A program made the translations under genes and the position numbers. From NCBI GenBank assembly GCA_021776915.1, contig JAIQZU010000025.1, positions 1 to 64,000 on the forward strand: a stretch of 64,000 nucleotides of DNA, in the 5' to 3' direction. The notes beneath the pieces are model-generated. The model ran no database searches. It had not been told where the DNA came from and was given only the letters and a program-made list of their open reading frames with translations. This DNA comes from Candidatus Scalindua sp. GTDB lineage: Bacteria; Planctomycetota; Brocadiia; Brocadiales; Scalinduaceae. Of this stretch, positions 25,584-35,034 are shown in pieces; the stretch's first letter is position 1; each line of letters opens with the position of its first letter.

Positions 25584-26441
25584 GTGTCACAGAATTTCTT
25601 TATTATAGATGGACATTCACAATTATACCAGGCTTACTATGCAATCACTGGGTTAACCACACCCTCAGGACAGCCAATTAATGCAGTGTATGGTTTTACG
25701 AGAATGCTACGCAAAATCATAAAAGAGGATAAGCCCTGTTACATGGTAATAGCTTTTGATGCCAAGGGGCCTACATTCAGACACAAGGAATATAAAGAAT
25801 ACAAAAGTCACAGAAAACCTACACCAGATGACCTGATCTCTCAAATACCACTGATGTATGATGTGGTAAATGCATACAATATTCCATTATATACTATTCA
25901 GGGCTTCGAAGCCGATGACATAATTGGCACCATTACCAAAAAATTGTCTAAAGAGAATATTGAATGTACAATTATAACAACAGACAAAGATATGGAGCAA
26001 TTGATCGACAAACACGTAAAGATTTTTAATCCCAGAAAGAAAGAGATTAAGGATATAGAAAAGTTCCGTGAAGAAAAAGGAATTGAGCCTGAAAATGTTA
26101 TTGACATCCTGGCTCTTGGGGGAGACGCCAGTGATAATATCCCCGGCATCCCCGGTATTGGCTACAAGACTGCTTTAACTCTCATTAGAGAATGGAAATC
26201 ATTGGAAAATGTAATATCAAATGTTGATAAAATTAAAGGTAAGAAAAAACAGGAAAACTTATTAAAATATGCAGAATTGGCCAGACTGTCAAAACGCCTG
26301 GCAACCATAGACACAGATGTTCCGTTGGATTTTAATCTCGAAGCTTGCCGTTTGACGAATTTCAACAATATCAAACTTAATGAATTATTCACCAACTACG
26401 GCTTTAATTCATTCCTTGCTGAAAATCACGATAACAATTGA
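25584..26441 (+). CDS. 5'-3' exonuclease, Pol I N-domain type
   Basis: 285 residues resembling the N-terminal nuclease of DNA polymerase I as a stand-alone protein. IIDGHSQLYQAYYA, FDAKGPTFRHKEYKEYKSHR, GFEADDIIGT, TTDKDMEQLI and LGGDASDNIPGIPGIGYKTA (metal-binding Asp cluster and helix-3-turn-helix) are all present. It would remove RNA primers or flaps. The start is GTG with no Shine-Dalgarno, but the sequence SQNFFIIDGH begins right at the fold. It abuts coaE with no spacer, indicating co-transcription with coaE and rho. Confidence 0.9.
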   Translation: MSQNFFIIDGHSQLYQAYYAITGLTTPSGQPINAVYGFTRMLRKIIKEDKPCYMVIAFDAKGPTFRHKEYKEYKSHRKPTPDDLISQIPLMYDVVNAYNIPLYTIQGFEADDIIGTITKKLSKENIECTIITTDKDMEQLIDKHVKIFNPRKKEIKDIEKFREEKGIEPENVIDILALGGDASDNIPGIPGIGYKTALTLIREWKSLENVISNVDKIKGKKKQENLLKYAELARLSKRLATIDTDVPLDFNLEACRLTNFNNIKLNELFTNYGFNSFLAENHDNN

Positions 26442-27080
26442 ATGAAGCAAAGGATCAAGGTAATTGGTATCACTGGTGGCATCGCAAGTGGGAAGAGCAC
26501 TATAGCAAAGATGCTGGGATCATTGGGGGCATGCGTTATTAATGCAGACAGAATCTGTCACCGGCTAATTAATACTAAGTCTATGTCACAAGAAATCATC
26601 AATAGATGGGGAGATCATATACTAGACAAGCACGGCAGAATCGAAAGACATAAACTTGGCGAAATCGTATTCGCAGACAAGAAGGAGCTGTCTGCACTGA
26701 ATAAAATGATTCATCCTGAGGCAATAAAACAAATTAAAGACCGCATTGCTAAACTCAGGAATAAGGCAACAACAGTAGCTATAGTACTAGATGCCGCTCT
26801 ATTAGTGGAATCAAATTTAACAGACATTTGTGATATAACACTATTTGTTGACGCCAGGAAGAACACATGCAAGGCAAGAGTGAAGAATAGTAGAAAGTGG
26901 CCTTCAGGCGAAATAACCAAAAGAGAGAAATTCCAAGGTTCATTAAGTGGGAAACGGGAAATTGCGGACATCGTTATTTCCAACAACCTTTCACCAGCAG
27001 ATACATTAAAACAAGTAGAAAACTTTTGGCATCAATTTATAACTAAAAAGCAATTTGGAGAAAAACATGGTTTCAACTAA
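26442..27080 (+). CDS. coaE: Dephospho-CoA kinase
   Basis: 212 residues. Last step of coenzyme A synthesis, phosphorylating the 3'-OH of dephospho-CoA. P-loop GGIASGKST at about 11-19, then [10 protein letters not shown] with the catalytic Asp, and [12 protein letters not shown] as the substrate-lid region. Family length is about 200. The ATG follows directly after the TGA of the exonuclease gene. Its end overlaps the start of rho by 14 bases. Confidence 0.93.
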   Translation: MKQRIKVIGITGGIASGKSTIAKMLGSLGACVINADRICHRLINTKSMSQEIINRWGDHILDKHGRIERHKLGEIVFADKKELSALNKMIHPEAIKQIKDRIAKLRNKATTVAIVLDAALLVESNLTDICDITLFVDARKNTCKARVKNSRKWPSGEITKREKFQGSLSGKREIADIVISNNLSPADTLKQVENFWHQFITKKQFGEKHGFN

Positions 27081-28446
27081 AACTAGTAAAAAAACTAGTG
27101 TCACACCGGCAGCGAAGGTTACTAAGAGCCCTAAAAGTACCAAGGCGACTGAGGATACTAATGAAAAGTATGAAGAAATTAAAAAGGGTGATATGCATAT
27201 CACCGCATTACAGAAAATGACAATAAAGGGGCTACAGGATACAGCTAAAAAAGAAGGCATACAAGAGTGTTCCGGCCTCAAAAAACAGGAATTGATATTT
27301 AAAATTCTTAAGGAACGTGTAAACCAAAATGGACTCATGTATGGTGAAGGTGTAGTAGAGGTATTACCTGAAGGGTTCGGCTTTTTACGTTCTCCAGACT
27401 ATAACTACTTACCATGCCCTGATGATATATATATATCACCGTCACAAATAAGGCGTTTTGGGATAAGAACCGGAGCAACAGTTTCCGGACAGATACGCCC
27501 TCCCAAGGAGAATGAAAGATATTTTGCCCTCCTCAGAGTGGAGGCCATAAACTATGAGAATCCGGACCGTTTGAATGAAATGACTGTGTTTGATGATCTG
27601 ACACCACTTCACCCTGATGAGCGTCTTATGCTGGAAGTCAAGAAAGATGAGATAGAGATGCGAATAATGGATCTGGTTACTCCAATAGGAAAAGGACAAC
27701 GCGGCTTGATCGTTGCTCCTCCCCGCACCGGGAAAACCGTTCTCATACAGGAAATTGCAAACAGCATTACAAAGAATCATCCCGAAGTCTACCTGATAAT
27801 ACTTTTAATAGATGAACGTCCTGAAGAGGTGACGGAGATGTCCAGAGCAGTTGAGGCAGAAGTAATTGGATCAACATTTGATGAACCGGCAAGTCGTCAC
27901 GTTCAGGTCGCTGAAATGGTAGTCGAAAAGGCCAAGCGCATGGTAGAGTACAAGAAAGATGTAGTTATATTGCTTGACTCAATCACACGACTGGCAAGGG
28001 CATATAATACTGAAATCCCTCATAGCGGAAAGATACTCTCCGGTGGTGTTGATGCAAATGCGCTGCAAAAACCAAAACGTTTCTTTGGTGCTGCAAGAAA
28101 TATAGAAGAAGGAGGAAGTCTAACAATTATCGCTACAGCCCTTGTAGACACAGGCAGCAGGATGGACGAGGTTATCTTCGAAGAGTTTAAGGGTACAGGC
28201 AACATGGAACTACATTTAGACAGGAGATTAGCAGATAAAAGGCTGTTCCCTGCAATAGACATAAACAGATCCGGAACGAGGAAGGAAGAGTTACTTCTTG
28301 ACCCTGAGGAGTTAAAAAGAGTATGGGTACTGCGAAGGGTTCTGAACGAAATGAATCCAACAGAGGTTTTAGAATTACTCTCCAGCAGACTATCTAAGAC
28401 TCAAACTAACGCCGAATTTTTGATGAGTATGAACATGAAAAGATAG
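27067..28446 (+). CDS. rho: Transcription termination factor Rho
   Basis: 459 residues from the ATG at 27067, chosen over a TTG at 27055 because TTGGAG lies seven bases before it. A Lys/Thr-rich N-terminal tail (about 1-40) precedes the Rho N-domain, the RNA-binding cold-shock-like domain ([13 protein letters not shown]) and the ATPase: Walker A APPRTGKT at about 217-224, Walker [18 protein letters not shown]-loop and R-loop ([19 protein letters not shown], and the [12 protein letters not shown] region). A hexameric RNA-dependent helicase. Last gene of the exonuclease-coaE-rho group. Confidence 0.97.
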   Translation: MVSTKTSKKTSVTPAAKVTKSPKSTKATEDTNEKYEEIKKGDMHITALQKMTIKGLQDTAKKEGIQECSGLKKQELIFKILKERVNQNGLMYGEGVVEVLPEGFGFLRSPDYNYLPCPDDIYISPSQIRRFGIRTGATVSGQIRPPKENERYFALLRVEAINYENPDRLNEMTVFDDLTPLHPDERLMLEVKKDEIEMRIMDLVTPIGKGQRGLIVAPPRTGKTVLIQEIANSITKNHPEVYLIILLIDERPEEVTEMSRAVEAEVIGSTFDEPASRHVQVAEMVVEKAKRMVEYKKDVVILLDSITRLARAYNTEIPHSGKILSGGVDANALQKPKRFFGAARNIEEGGSLTIIATALVDTGSRMDEVIFEEFKGTGNMELHLDRRLADKRLFPAIDINRSGTRKEELLLDPEELKRVWVLRRVLNEMNPTEVLELLSSRLSKTQTNAEFLMSMNMKR

Positions 28447-28734
28447 TTATACTAAAACTGATTTGGTTTTTGGCTTTTCCCCGTCAGAATGGCCTGATGG
28501 CCGGGCGGGAAGAAACTAAATCCTGGTTGCCTGCCCGACATGTCGTTCAGGCGGGCAGTTATCCCCGAACAAAAGGCGCCGAGGACTTTCCCCGGACTGA
28601 AAAACGCCGAGGACTATACTCTGGCAAAATTGTTTTTAGATTTTTACGAAAACAATTTTGAGATGAGTATAATTTAACGCCCTCACCCAGATCGGTTCAA
28701 ACAAAGCTTTTTGGTTTCTGCTTGTTTGCCCTTC
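28447..28734. repeat. Compound repeat between convergent rho and mnmG
   Basis: It contains GGCCTGATGGCCGGGCGGG and TGCCTGCCCGACATGTCGTTCAGGCGGGCA (a palindrome, about 28528-28557), then a 60-base block at 28555-28614 that recurs exactly, inverted, at 55603-55662. That block has two GCCGAGGAC units. After it, CAAAATTGTTTTTAGATTTTTACGAAAACAATTTTGAG forms an AT-rich hairpin (about 28625-28662), which could serve as the terminator of rho or mnmG. Confidence 0.7.
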
Positions 28735-30573
28735 TCAAGTAACTACCGATTGAGTATTTTCCTTACTCTTACTCATTAAATATACCATCAGTATTGAAAT
28801 ATCTGCAGGTGATACACCGGAGATTCGAGAAGCCTGCCCGAGTGAAACAGGGCGAAATACGTCTAATTTCTGTTGAGCTTCTTTTCTTAATCCCGGTATG
28901 CTGTCATAGTGGAAATGTGAAGGAAGCGAAAGGTTTTCCATCTTTTTGAACTTTTCAATTTGTTGTCTTTGTCTATTAATGTATCCTTCATATTTTGCCT
29001 GAATTTCTACCTGTTCCTGCACGGAAGCAGAAATATTTCTTTCTCTCAAATTTTCATCGATTTGCAGTAAGTCGTTAAAACCCATTTTAGGTCGCCTCAA
29101 GAGCTTCAGCAATGAATCTTCCCCGTTTTTATTGTGCTCAATGTATTCGCTGGTTTCAGTAATAATTTTCTCTTTTTCCAGCAACTCATTCAATTGCTTC
29201 TTACTAACTAAACCATACTGATAGCCGTATTTCATTAGTCTTCTATCGGCATTATCATGTCGCAGAACAAGTCTATACTCCGCTCTCGAAGTAAACATTC
29301 TATATGGTTCTCTGGTACCTTTTGTAACCAAATCATCAATCAAAACACCGATATAAGCTTCAGAACGGTCAAGGACAAATGGTTCACTTCCCTTGATTTT
29401 CAGTACTGCATTTATTCCCGCCATTATTCCCTGCGCGGCAGCCTCTTCATAACCTGAAGTACCGTTAATCTGACCAGCCAGGAAAACATTTTCAACATTC
29501 TTTGTCTCAAGTGAAGGTTTGATTTGGGTCGGTGGCACATAATCATATTCTATTGCATATCCATAACGTGTAATTTCTGCATTTTCTAATCCCTTTATCG
29601 AACGAATCATTTCTTCCTGTACATCATAAGGAACACTGGTAGATATACCATTGCAATATACCTCTGTGGTATCCAGCCCTTCAGGTTCAAGAAATATTTG
29701 ATGATGGTCCCTATCTGGAAACCTGGTTATCTTGTCTTCAATGGAAGGACAATATCTTGGCCCTACAGCCTTAATCTGCCCGGTGAAAGCTGGAGCACGA
29801 TCCAGGTTTGACCTGATAATTTCGTGTGTCAAGCTGTTCGTATAAGTTATATAGCATTTGATTTGAGGTCTTTGTATCTTTTTAGTGGAGAAGGAAAATG
29901 CCGTGGGCTGTTCATCACCCTCTTGCTCCTGCAAAAAGTCATAAGTAATACTGTTGCCGTTAAGGCGTGGTGGTGTGCCCGTCTTAAGCCTGTCCAGTTC
30001 AAGACCTAGATTCTGTAAGCAATTCGACAATTTATCAGCCGAAGGTTCGCTTGACCTGCCACCCTTTGACTGAGATTTGCCAATATGAATTAATCCATTC
30101 AGGAAAGTACCTGTTGTGATAATTACGGCCTTGGCACGGTACTCTGTCCCGCTTTTAGCAGCTAATACCAACGCTTTATTATCATGAACTGCAATATCTT
30201 CAACGCAATCATGTCTCAATGAAAGGTTGGCCTGTTCTTCCAATCTCCTTTTCATCGTAAACTGATACAGTTTTTTATCCGCCTGTGCACGTGGTGACCG
30301 TACTGCGTGTCCCTTGCTTGCATTGAGAAGTTTGAACTGAATGCCGGTCTCATCAATTACTTTTCCCATTTCACCACCAAGGGCGTCTACTTCACGTACT
30401 AACTGGCCTTTTGCAAGCCCACCAATTGCAGGGTTGCATGACATTTGAGCAATAGTATCAAGATTCATTGTCAGCAGAGCTGTATGCATGCCCATCCTTG
30501 CGGAAGCTAATGCAGCCTCACATCCGGCATGGCCACCTCCTACTACAATTATGTCATAACTAATGTGCATCAT
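28735..30573 (-). CDS. mnmG: tRNA U34 carboxymethylaminomethyl synthase, FAD subunit
   Basis: 612 residues. With MnmE it adds the cmnm5 group to U34 of certain tRNAs. The N-terminal dinucleotide fold is VVGGGHAGCEAALASARMG. GGLAKGQLVREVDALGG and NASKGHAVRSPRAQAD are hallmark motifs. The C-terminal helical domain that binds MnmE and tRNA is complete. The gene starts 4 bases inside the end of rny, with two consecutive ATG codons. mnmE is not in the window. Confidence 0.96.
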   Translation of the reverse strand: MMHISYDIIVVGGGHAGCEAALASARMGMHTALLTMNLDTIAQMSCNPAIGGLAKGQLVREVDALGGEMGKVIDETGIQFKLLNASKGHAVRSPRAQADKKLYQFTMKRRLEEQANLSLRHDCVEDIAVHDNKALVLAAKSGTEYRAKAVIITTGTFLNGLIHIGKSQSKGGRSSEPSADKLSNCLQNLGLELDRLKTGTPPRLNGNSITYDFLQEQEGDEQPTAFSFSTKKIQRPQIKCYITYTNSLTHEIIRSNLDRAPAFTGQIKAVGPRYCPSIEDKITRFPDRDHHQIFLEPEGLDTTEVYCNGISTSVPYDVQEEMIRSIKGLENAEITRYGYAIEYDYVPPTQIKPSLETKNVENVFLAGQINGTSGYEEAAAQGIMAGINAVLKIKGSEPFVLDRSEAYIGVLIDDLVTKGTREPYRMFTSRAEYRLVLRHDNADRRLMKYGYQYGLVSKKQLNELLEKEKIITETSEYIEHNKNGEDSLLKLLRRPKMGFNDLLQIDENLRERNISASVQEQVEIQAKYEGYINRQRQQIEKFKKMENLSLPSHFHYDSIPGLRKEAQQKLDVFRPVSLGQASRISGVSPADISILMVYLMSKSKENTQSVVT

Positions 30574-32111
30574 TTTGCCTTTTGTACTATACGTTTTTCT
30601 CTAATCACTGTGACCGTCACTTCTCCAGGATATTCAAGTTCTGCTTCTATTTCTTTTGCTATATCATAGCAGATCTTTGATGCTGATTTGTCGTTGACAT
30701 TATCTGGATGGACGATCACCCTTACTTCTCTACCAGCCTGAATTGCGTATGCACTTTCAACACCACCGTAAGACATTGCAACACTTTCAAGTTTCTCCAG
30801 ACGTTTAACATATTTCTCAAGAGTTTCCCTCCTGGCCCCTGGTCTGCTGGCAGAAATTGCATCTGCTGCATTTACTAACACAGAATAGACTGTTTCGGAA
30901 GGCACCTCTTCATGATGTGAAGCAATTGCATTTACAACCTCAGGTTTTTCATCAAACCTTTTAGCAATATCCGCCCCTACAATAGCGTGAGTACCTTCAA
31001 CCTCTGAACTGATAGCTTTACCAATATCGTGCAGGAGGCCACATCTTCTTGCCATTTGGGCATCAAGTTTCAGTTCACCGGCCAGTATTCCTGTCAAATT
31101 TGACACCTCTATAGAGTGCTGAAGCTGATTCTGTCCATAGCTTGTGCGATACCTTAAACGCCCTATTAAATTGATGATTTCTGAATGTAAATCATGTATC
31201 CCCAGCTCGAAACATGTCTGTTTGCCAGTTTCCTGTATAATCTGTTGAATATCTTTTTCTGTCTCCTGCACTACTTCTTCAATACGTGCAGGGTGAATTC
31301 TGCCATCCAGAATTAATTTCTTCATTGCCAACCTGGCAACCTCCCTGCGGACACCGTCAAAGCCCGAAAGAACTATAATCCCCGGGGTATCATCAACAAT
31401 TACATCTATACCTGTTGCCTTTTCAAAGGCACGAATATTTCTACCTTCGCGGCCAATAATTCGACCTTTCATCTCATCTCCCGGCAGCTCAATCGAACTT
31501 ACAACATTATCAACTGCATTATCTGAAGCACACCTCTGTATTGCAGTACACACTATTGAAGCGGCAACCTTTTCAGCTTCTTCTTTAGCCTTTTTTGTAT
31601 GCTTTTCTATTATGTTGGCACATTCCTTATCAAGTTCTTTTTCCAGGCGGCTTAACAACAGCTTTTCAGCCTCTTCTCCGGTTAAACCTGAAACTTTATA
31701 AAGGTTATTTTTCTCTTCCTGAATCAATTCTTCAAGCTGCAAATTTTTCTTATTCAGCTCGTCTTCCTTGTTTGACAGGTTTGAAGCCATACTTTCAATG
31801 TACTTCTCCTTTTTTGTAAGTATATCTATCTTCCTCTCTAGATTATCTTCTCTCTTACTCAAACGTTTTTCCAGCTGACGTAATTCATGTCTCGTTTCTT
31901 GTGTCTCTTTCTCAAGGCGCTCTTTTCTTTTGTACAAATCTTCCCTGGCTGTAATATCAGCGCCTTTTAATATTCTCTCTGCCTCTAATTTTGCCTCCTT
32001 AATCACGTTCCTGGAAGTTCTCTCCCTGCTAACTTGACGTAATTTAAAAAAAAGATAGCATATTAGAAAACCGAAAACTATACAAACCGGTAATACAAAT
32101 ACATAAAACAA
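30570..32111 (-). CDS. rny: Ribonuclease Y
   Basis: 513 residues. A membrane-anchored endoribonuclease that initiates mRNA decay. One N-terminal helix (about 1-22), a long coiled coil (about 30-180), a KH domain with GRIIGREGRNIRAFEKATG, and an HD domain with RRCGLLHDIGKAI and IASHHEE. Family length is about 520. The best start is TTG at 32111; no ATG gives a complete anchor, and no clear Shine-Dalgarno is visible. It overlaps mnmG by 4 bases. Confidence 0.95.
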   Translation of the reverse strand: MFYVFVLPVCIVFGFLICYLFFKLRQVSRERTSRNVIKEAKLEAERILKGADITAREDLYKRKERLEKETQETRHELRQLEKRLSKREDNLERKIDILTKKEKYIESMASNLSNKEDELNKKNLQLEELIQEEKNNLYKVSGLTGEEAEKLLLSRLEKELDKECANIIEKHTKKAKEEAEKVAASIVCTAIQRCASDNAVDNVVSSIELPGDEMKGRIIGREGRNIRAFEKATGIDVIVDDTPGIIVLSGFDGVRREVARLAMKKLILDGRIHPARIEEVVQETEKDIQQIIQETGKQTCFELGIHDLHSEIINLIGRLRYRTSYGQNQLQHSIEVSNLTGILAGELKLDAQMARRCGLLHDIGKAISSEVEGTHAIVGADIAKRFDEKPEVVNAIASHHEEVPSETVYSVLVNAADAISASRPGARRETLEKYVKRLEKLESVAMSYGGVESAYAIQAGREVRVIVHPDNVNDKSASKICYDIAKEIEAELEYPGEVTVTVIREKRIVQKAK

Positions 32112-33086
32112 CTTTGGTAGTTCAGGTAGTTCAGCGAAAATATGAATTGGTCATCACCGCCTTTTTTATTTAAAAAATTAAAAAATTTAAGTGGATTAAC
32201 AAAGAAATTCTAAAAACTTGAAGATTAAGAGGATTGAGGTTCGGACGAAAATAAATTCTGACTATTTATTTTCGTCTCTTATGCTTTATCGAAAGTATTT
32301 CGACTTGAAATGGCCTTAAAATCCCATTGAATTGGTTCTGCCTATAAAAAAAAACTATATAAGTCTGAATATGAGGGTCAGCTTTACACTATAATTTACT
32401 AACTTACCCAACATGTGATAAAAGTTTCTTTTTTTATAAGAAAACATTCAAGACAAAAATTTAATCAACAGACCAGGCTAAATGATTTAAAACTTTTAAT
32501 CTTAATGGAATTAATTAAGAACCAATGAAACACTGCTCCCTGTTGACATACAAGGATTTTGCATACTCAATCTTCTTTCGTATAAGATCAATCTATATAC
32601 CTACTTAGACTAGTACCACATTTTATACTTTATAAGACAATCGCAGAAATGGTTGTATCAAATAATGCGAAATACTTGCGCATAATTGCGGCACTAGATA
32701 TTTTTTTAAAGAGTGCCGACATTTTATATAACAAATATACGGAAGTCAAGTAATTAAAAACAGTTAAAACAGGTAATTTAAAGGCTTAACCGCATATCTC
32801 TTTTCAGTTAACAATTTCCTCTTTTAGGTAATTTCTCAATATTATTTACGTTAAAACACAATAAAACAATTACACCTTAATATATAATTAATGTCTATTA
32901 TTGACATGCGGCAATATAATCAACACTGCCACTTTACTTTCATGTGTTCAGTTTGAGAAAAGCATATAAAGGAAGCAAAAATATTTGTAAATACTTCCAC
33001 AAATGTTATTATACTCATGATTTTGTTTTCGAACAGCTATCTTATTGCAATATACATGGCTACATTACTGGTAGCAAAATGATAAT
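32112..33086. other. Long AT-rich intergenic stretch between rny and ubiA
   Basis: About 975 bases between divergent genes. No open frame with a ribosome-binding site and no tRNA is seen. A TTGACATACAAGGATTTTGCATACTC stretch near 32543 looks promoter-like with a 17-base spacer, but faces no nearby gene start. The poly-T/poly-A blocks near 32160-32190 have no clear function. Confidence 0.4.
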
Positions 33087-33971
33087 ATGAACATAATACA
33101 ATCTGAACAAAGCATACTCGCGCGTTTTGTTTCCATCCTGAAACTAATAAAATTCTCACATACTATTTTCTCATTACCATTTGCCGTGATGAGCGCATTT
33201 GTTGCCGCAGATGGCATGCCTGATATAAGACAACTTTTATTAATACTATGTGCATTGGTAATGGCACGCAGTTGTGCAATGTCTTTTAACAGGCTTGTGG
33301 ATGCCAGATATGATATTCACAACCCCAGAACCAATTACCGTATTCAACTACAGAGTTTTATAGGAAAGTCAAATCTCTGGTTTTTCACAATCTCCTGTAC
33401 ACTATTGTTTGTTGTCTTTGCTGGAATGTTAAATCGCCTGTGTTTGCTCATATCTCCGTTAGCCCTCCTGATAATTTTTGGATACTCATACACCAAGAGA
33501 TTTACCAATTTGTCACATCTTGTTCTGGGACTATCACTTGCTTTGTCTCCAATAGGCGCCTGGATAGGTATCACAGGAAAAATTGAAATTGCCCCTTTTA
33601 TACTTGCACTTGCCGTACTACTGTGGACTGCAGGATTCGACATTATTTATGCGTGTCAGGATTTACAGCATGACATAAATACCGGTCTATATTCTATCCC
33701 CAGGAAAATGGGTATTAAGAACTCTCTTATACTATCTTCAGTACTGCATTTTTTTATGGTAATCGTTTTATTTCTTTTTATGTGTTTTACGAAACTCACT
33801 TTTGTTTACTTTGGAGGGGTTTGTTTTGTTGGTATAATGCTGATTTACGAACATTCACTGATAAAACCACATGATCTGTCAAAGATAAGCCTGGCCTTCT
33901 TTACAGTAAATGGCATTATAAGTATGATACTAATGATTGTAACACTTGTAGATTTATTTATCTTTTATTAA
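33087..33971 (+). CDS. UbiA-family prenyltransferase (MqnP candidate)
   Basis: 294 residues with eight or nine predicted helices. The two Asp motifs that bind prenyl diphosphate through Mg are present: NRLVDARYD (N68, D72, D76) with NPRTNYR after it, and DIIYACQDLQHD near residue 183. It transfers a polyprenyl chain to an aromatic acid in quinone synthesis. In organisms using the futalosine route to menaquinone the matching enzyme is MqnP, and this one resembles it, but no mqn genes are here to confirm. Its end overlaps the convergent DUF2905 gene by 14 bases. Confidence 0.85.
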   Translation: MNIIQSEQSILARFVSILKLIKFSHTIFSLPFAVMSAFVAADGMPDIRQLLLILCALVMARSCAMSFNRLVDARYDIHNPRTNYRIQLQSFIGKSNLWFFTISCTLLFVVFAGMLNRLCLLISPLALLIIFGYSYTKRFTNLSHLVLGLSLALSPIGAWIGITGKIEIAPFILALAVLLWTAGFDIIYACQDLQHDINTGLYSIPRKMGIKNSLILSSVLHFFMVIVLFLFMCFTKLTFVYFGGVCFVGIMLIYEHSLIKPHDLSKISLAFFTVNGIISMILMIVTLVDLFIFY

Positions 33972-34176
33972 ATAACCATAAAATAAAGGACAATAGTATA
34001 CTGATAATAATACATGTTGTAACGGGAAAATAGAAACTGTAATTCTCCCTCTTAAATGATAAGTCGCCAGGTAGTTTACCAATAAATGGCAACTTGTTTC
34101 CCAGCATGAAAACAAATCCAATTACTACCAGCAAGAGACCAATAAAAACAATTATCTTCCCAATATCGCCTGCCAT
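33958..34176 (-). CDS. DUF2905 family small membrane protein
   Basis: 72 residues with two membrane helices (about 6-26 and 49-68) joined by NKLPFIGKLPGDLSFKREN, the conserved GDI-like loop of DUF2905. Function unknown. In many bacteria the gene lies by ruvB or queA; here it is the last member of the lepA-lepB-lptB series, 9 bases after lptB. Its end overlaps ubiA tail to tail. Confidence 0.85.
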   Translation of the reverse strand: MAGDIGKIIVFIGLLLVVIGFVFMLGNKLPFIGKLPGDLSFKRENYSFYFPVTTCIIISILLSFILWLFNKR

Positions 34177-34185
34177 TATAATATC

Positions 34186-35016
34186 TCAAGACTTATTCAA
34201 GCTTTTCTTCAGACTTCCTTTTTTCTTATCTGCACTGTCCTTCTCTTTCCCATTACCTACGTAGGCACTAAAGGAATCCTTGGATCTTATATCACTACTC
34301 AGAAATTTTTCTCCAAAATATGATTTTCTTGCCAGTGGGTCATTAATCAACTTTTGTGTCGTCCCGCTGGTTATAATATTTCCGGCACTAATAATATAAG
34401 AATGATCTGTTATACTTAACGCCTCTCTCACATTATGATCTGTTAATAATATCCCAATACCCTTTTCTTTCAGGCCTAAGACTATATCCTGAATCTCTGC
34501 AACAGCTATTGGATCAATAAATGAAAATGGTTCATCCAGAAGAATTAACGATGGTGAAGTTGACATTGCTCTTGCAATCTCAAGTCGTCTCCTTTCACCG
34601 CCTGAGAGTGTAAACGCCATCTTCTTTGATAAATGTGTCAACCCTAATTCCCCTAAAACCTGGTTCAGTTTTCTAATTCTCTCTCTATAATTAAATTTAA
34701 TTGTCTCTAACACTGCTAAAACATTTTCTTCAACAGTTAAACGTTGAAATATTGATGGTTCCTGAGAAAGGTATCCCATTCCCAACCTTGCACGCATGTA
34801 TATTGGCATGTCTGTAATATCTTCACCACGAAAGAAGACTTTCCCATGATCCGGCCTGATCATGCCGATCACCATTGAAAAAGCCGTACTTTTCCCAGCG
34901 CCATTTTGCCCAAGAAGACCTGCAATTTCTCCGGAATGCACCTCGAAACTGACACGATCTACTGCAGCTTTTTTACCATAATTCTTAGTTATTTCAACGG
35001 CCTGTATGAGTTTCAT
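34186..35016 (-). CDS. lptB: LPS export ABC transporter ATPase
   Basis: 276 residues. Walker A GQNGAGKST (about 36-44), signature LSGGERRRLEIARA, Walker B LILLDEPFSFID and switch His in LTDHNVREA are all as in LptB, including GMGYLSQEPSIFQRLTVEEN. It drives lipopolysaccharide extraction from the inner membrane with LptFG. A Lys/Ser-rich tail of about 30 residues follows the usual end. lptA/C and lptFG are not in the window. It starts 18 bases after lepB. Confidence 0.93.
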   Translation of the reverse strand: MKLIQAVEITKNYGKKAAVDRVSFEVHSGEIAGLLGQNGAGKSTAFSMVIGMIRPDHGKVFFRGEDITDMPIYMRARLGMGYLSQEPSIFQRLTVEENVLAVLETIKFNYRERIRKLNQVLGELGLTHLSKKMAFTLSGGERRRLEIARAMSTSPSLILLDEPFSFIDPIAVAEIQDIVLGLKEKGIGILLTDHNVREALSITDHSYIISAGNIITSGTTQKLINDPLARKSYFGEKFLSSDIRSKDSFSAYVGNGKEKDSADKKKGSLKKSLNKS

Positions 35017-35034
35017 TTTTCAGCCATGTATCTT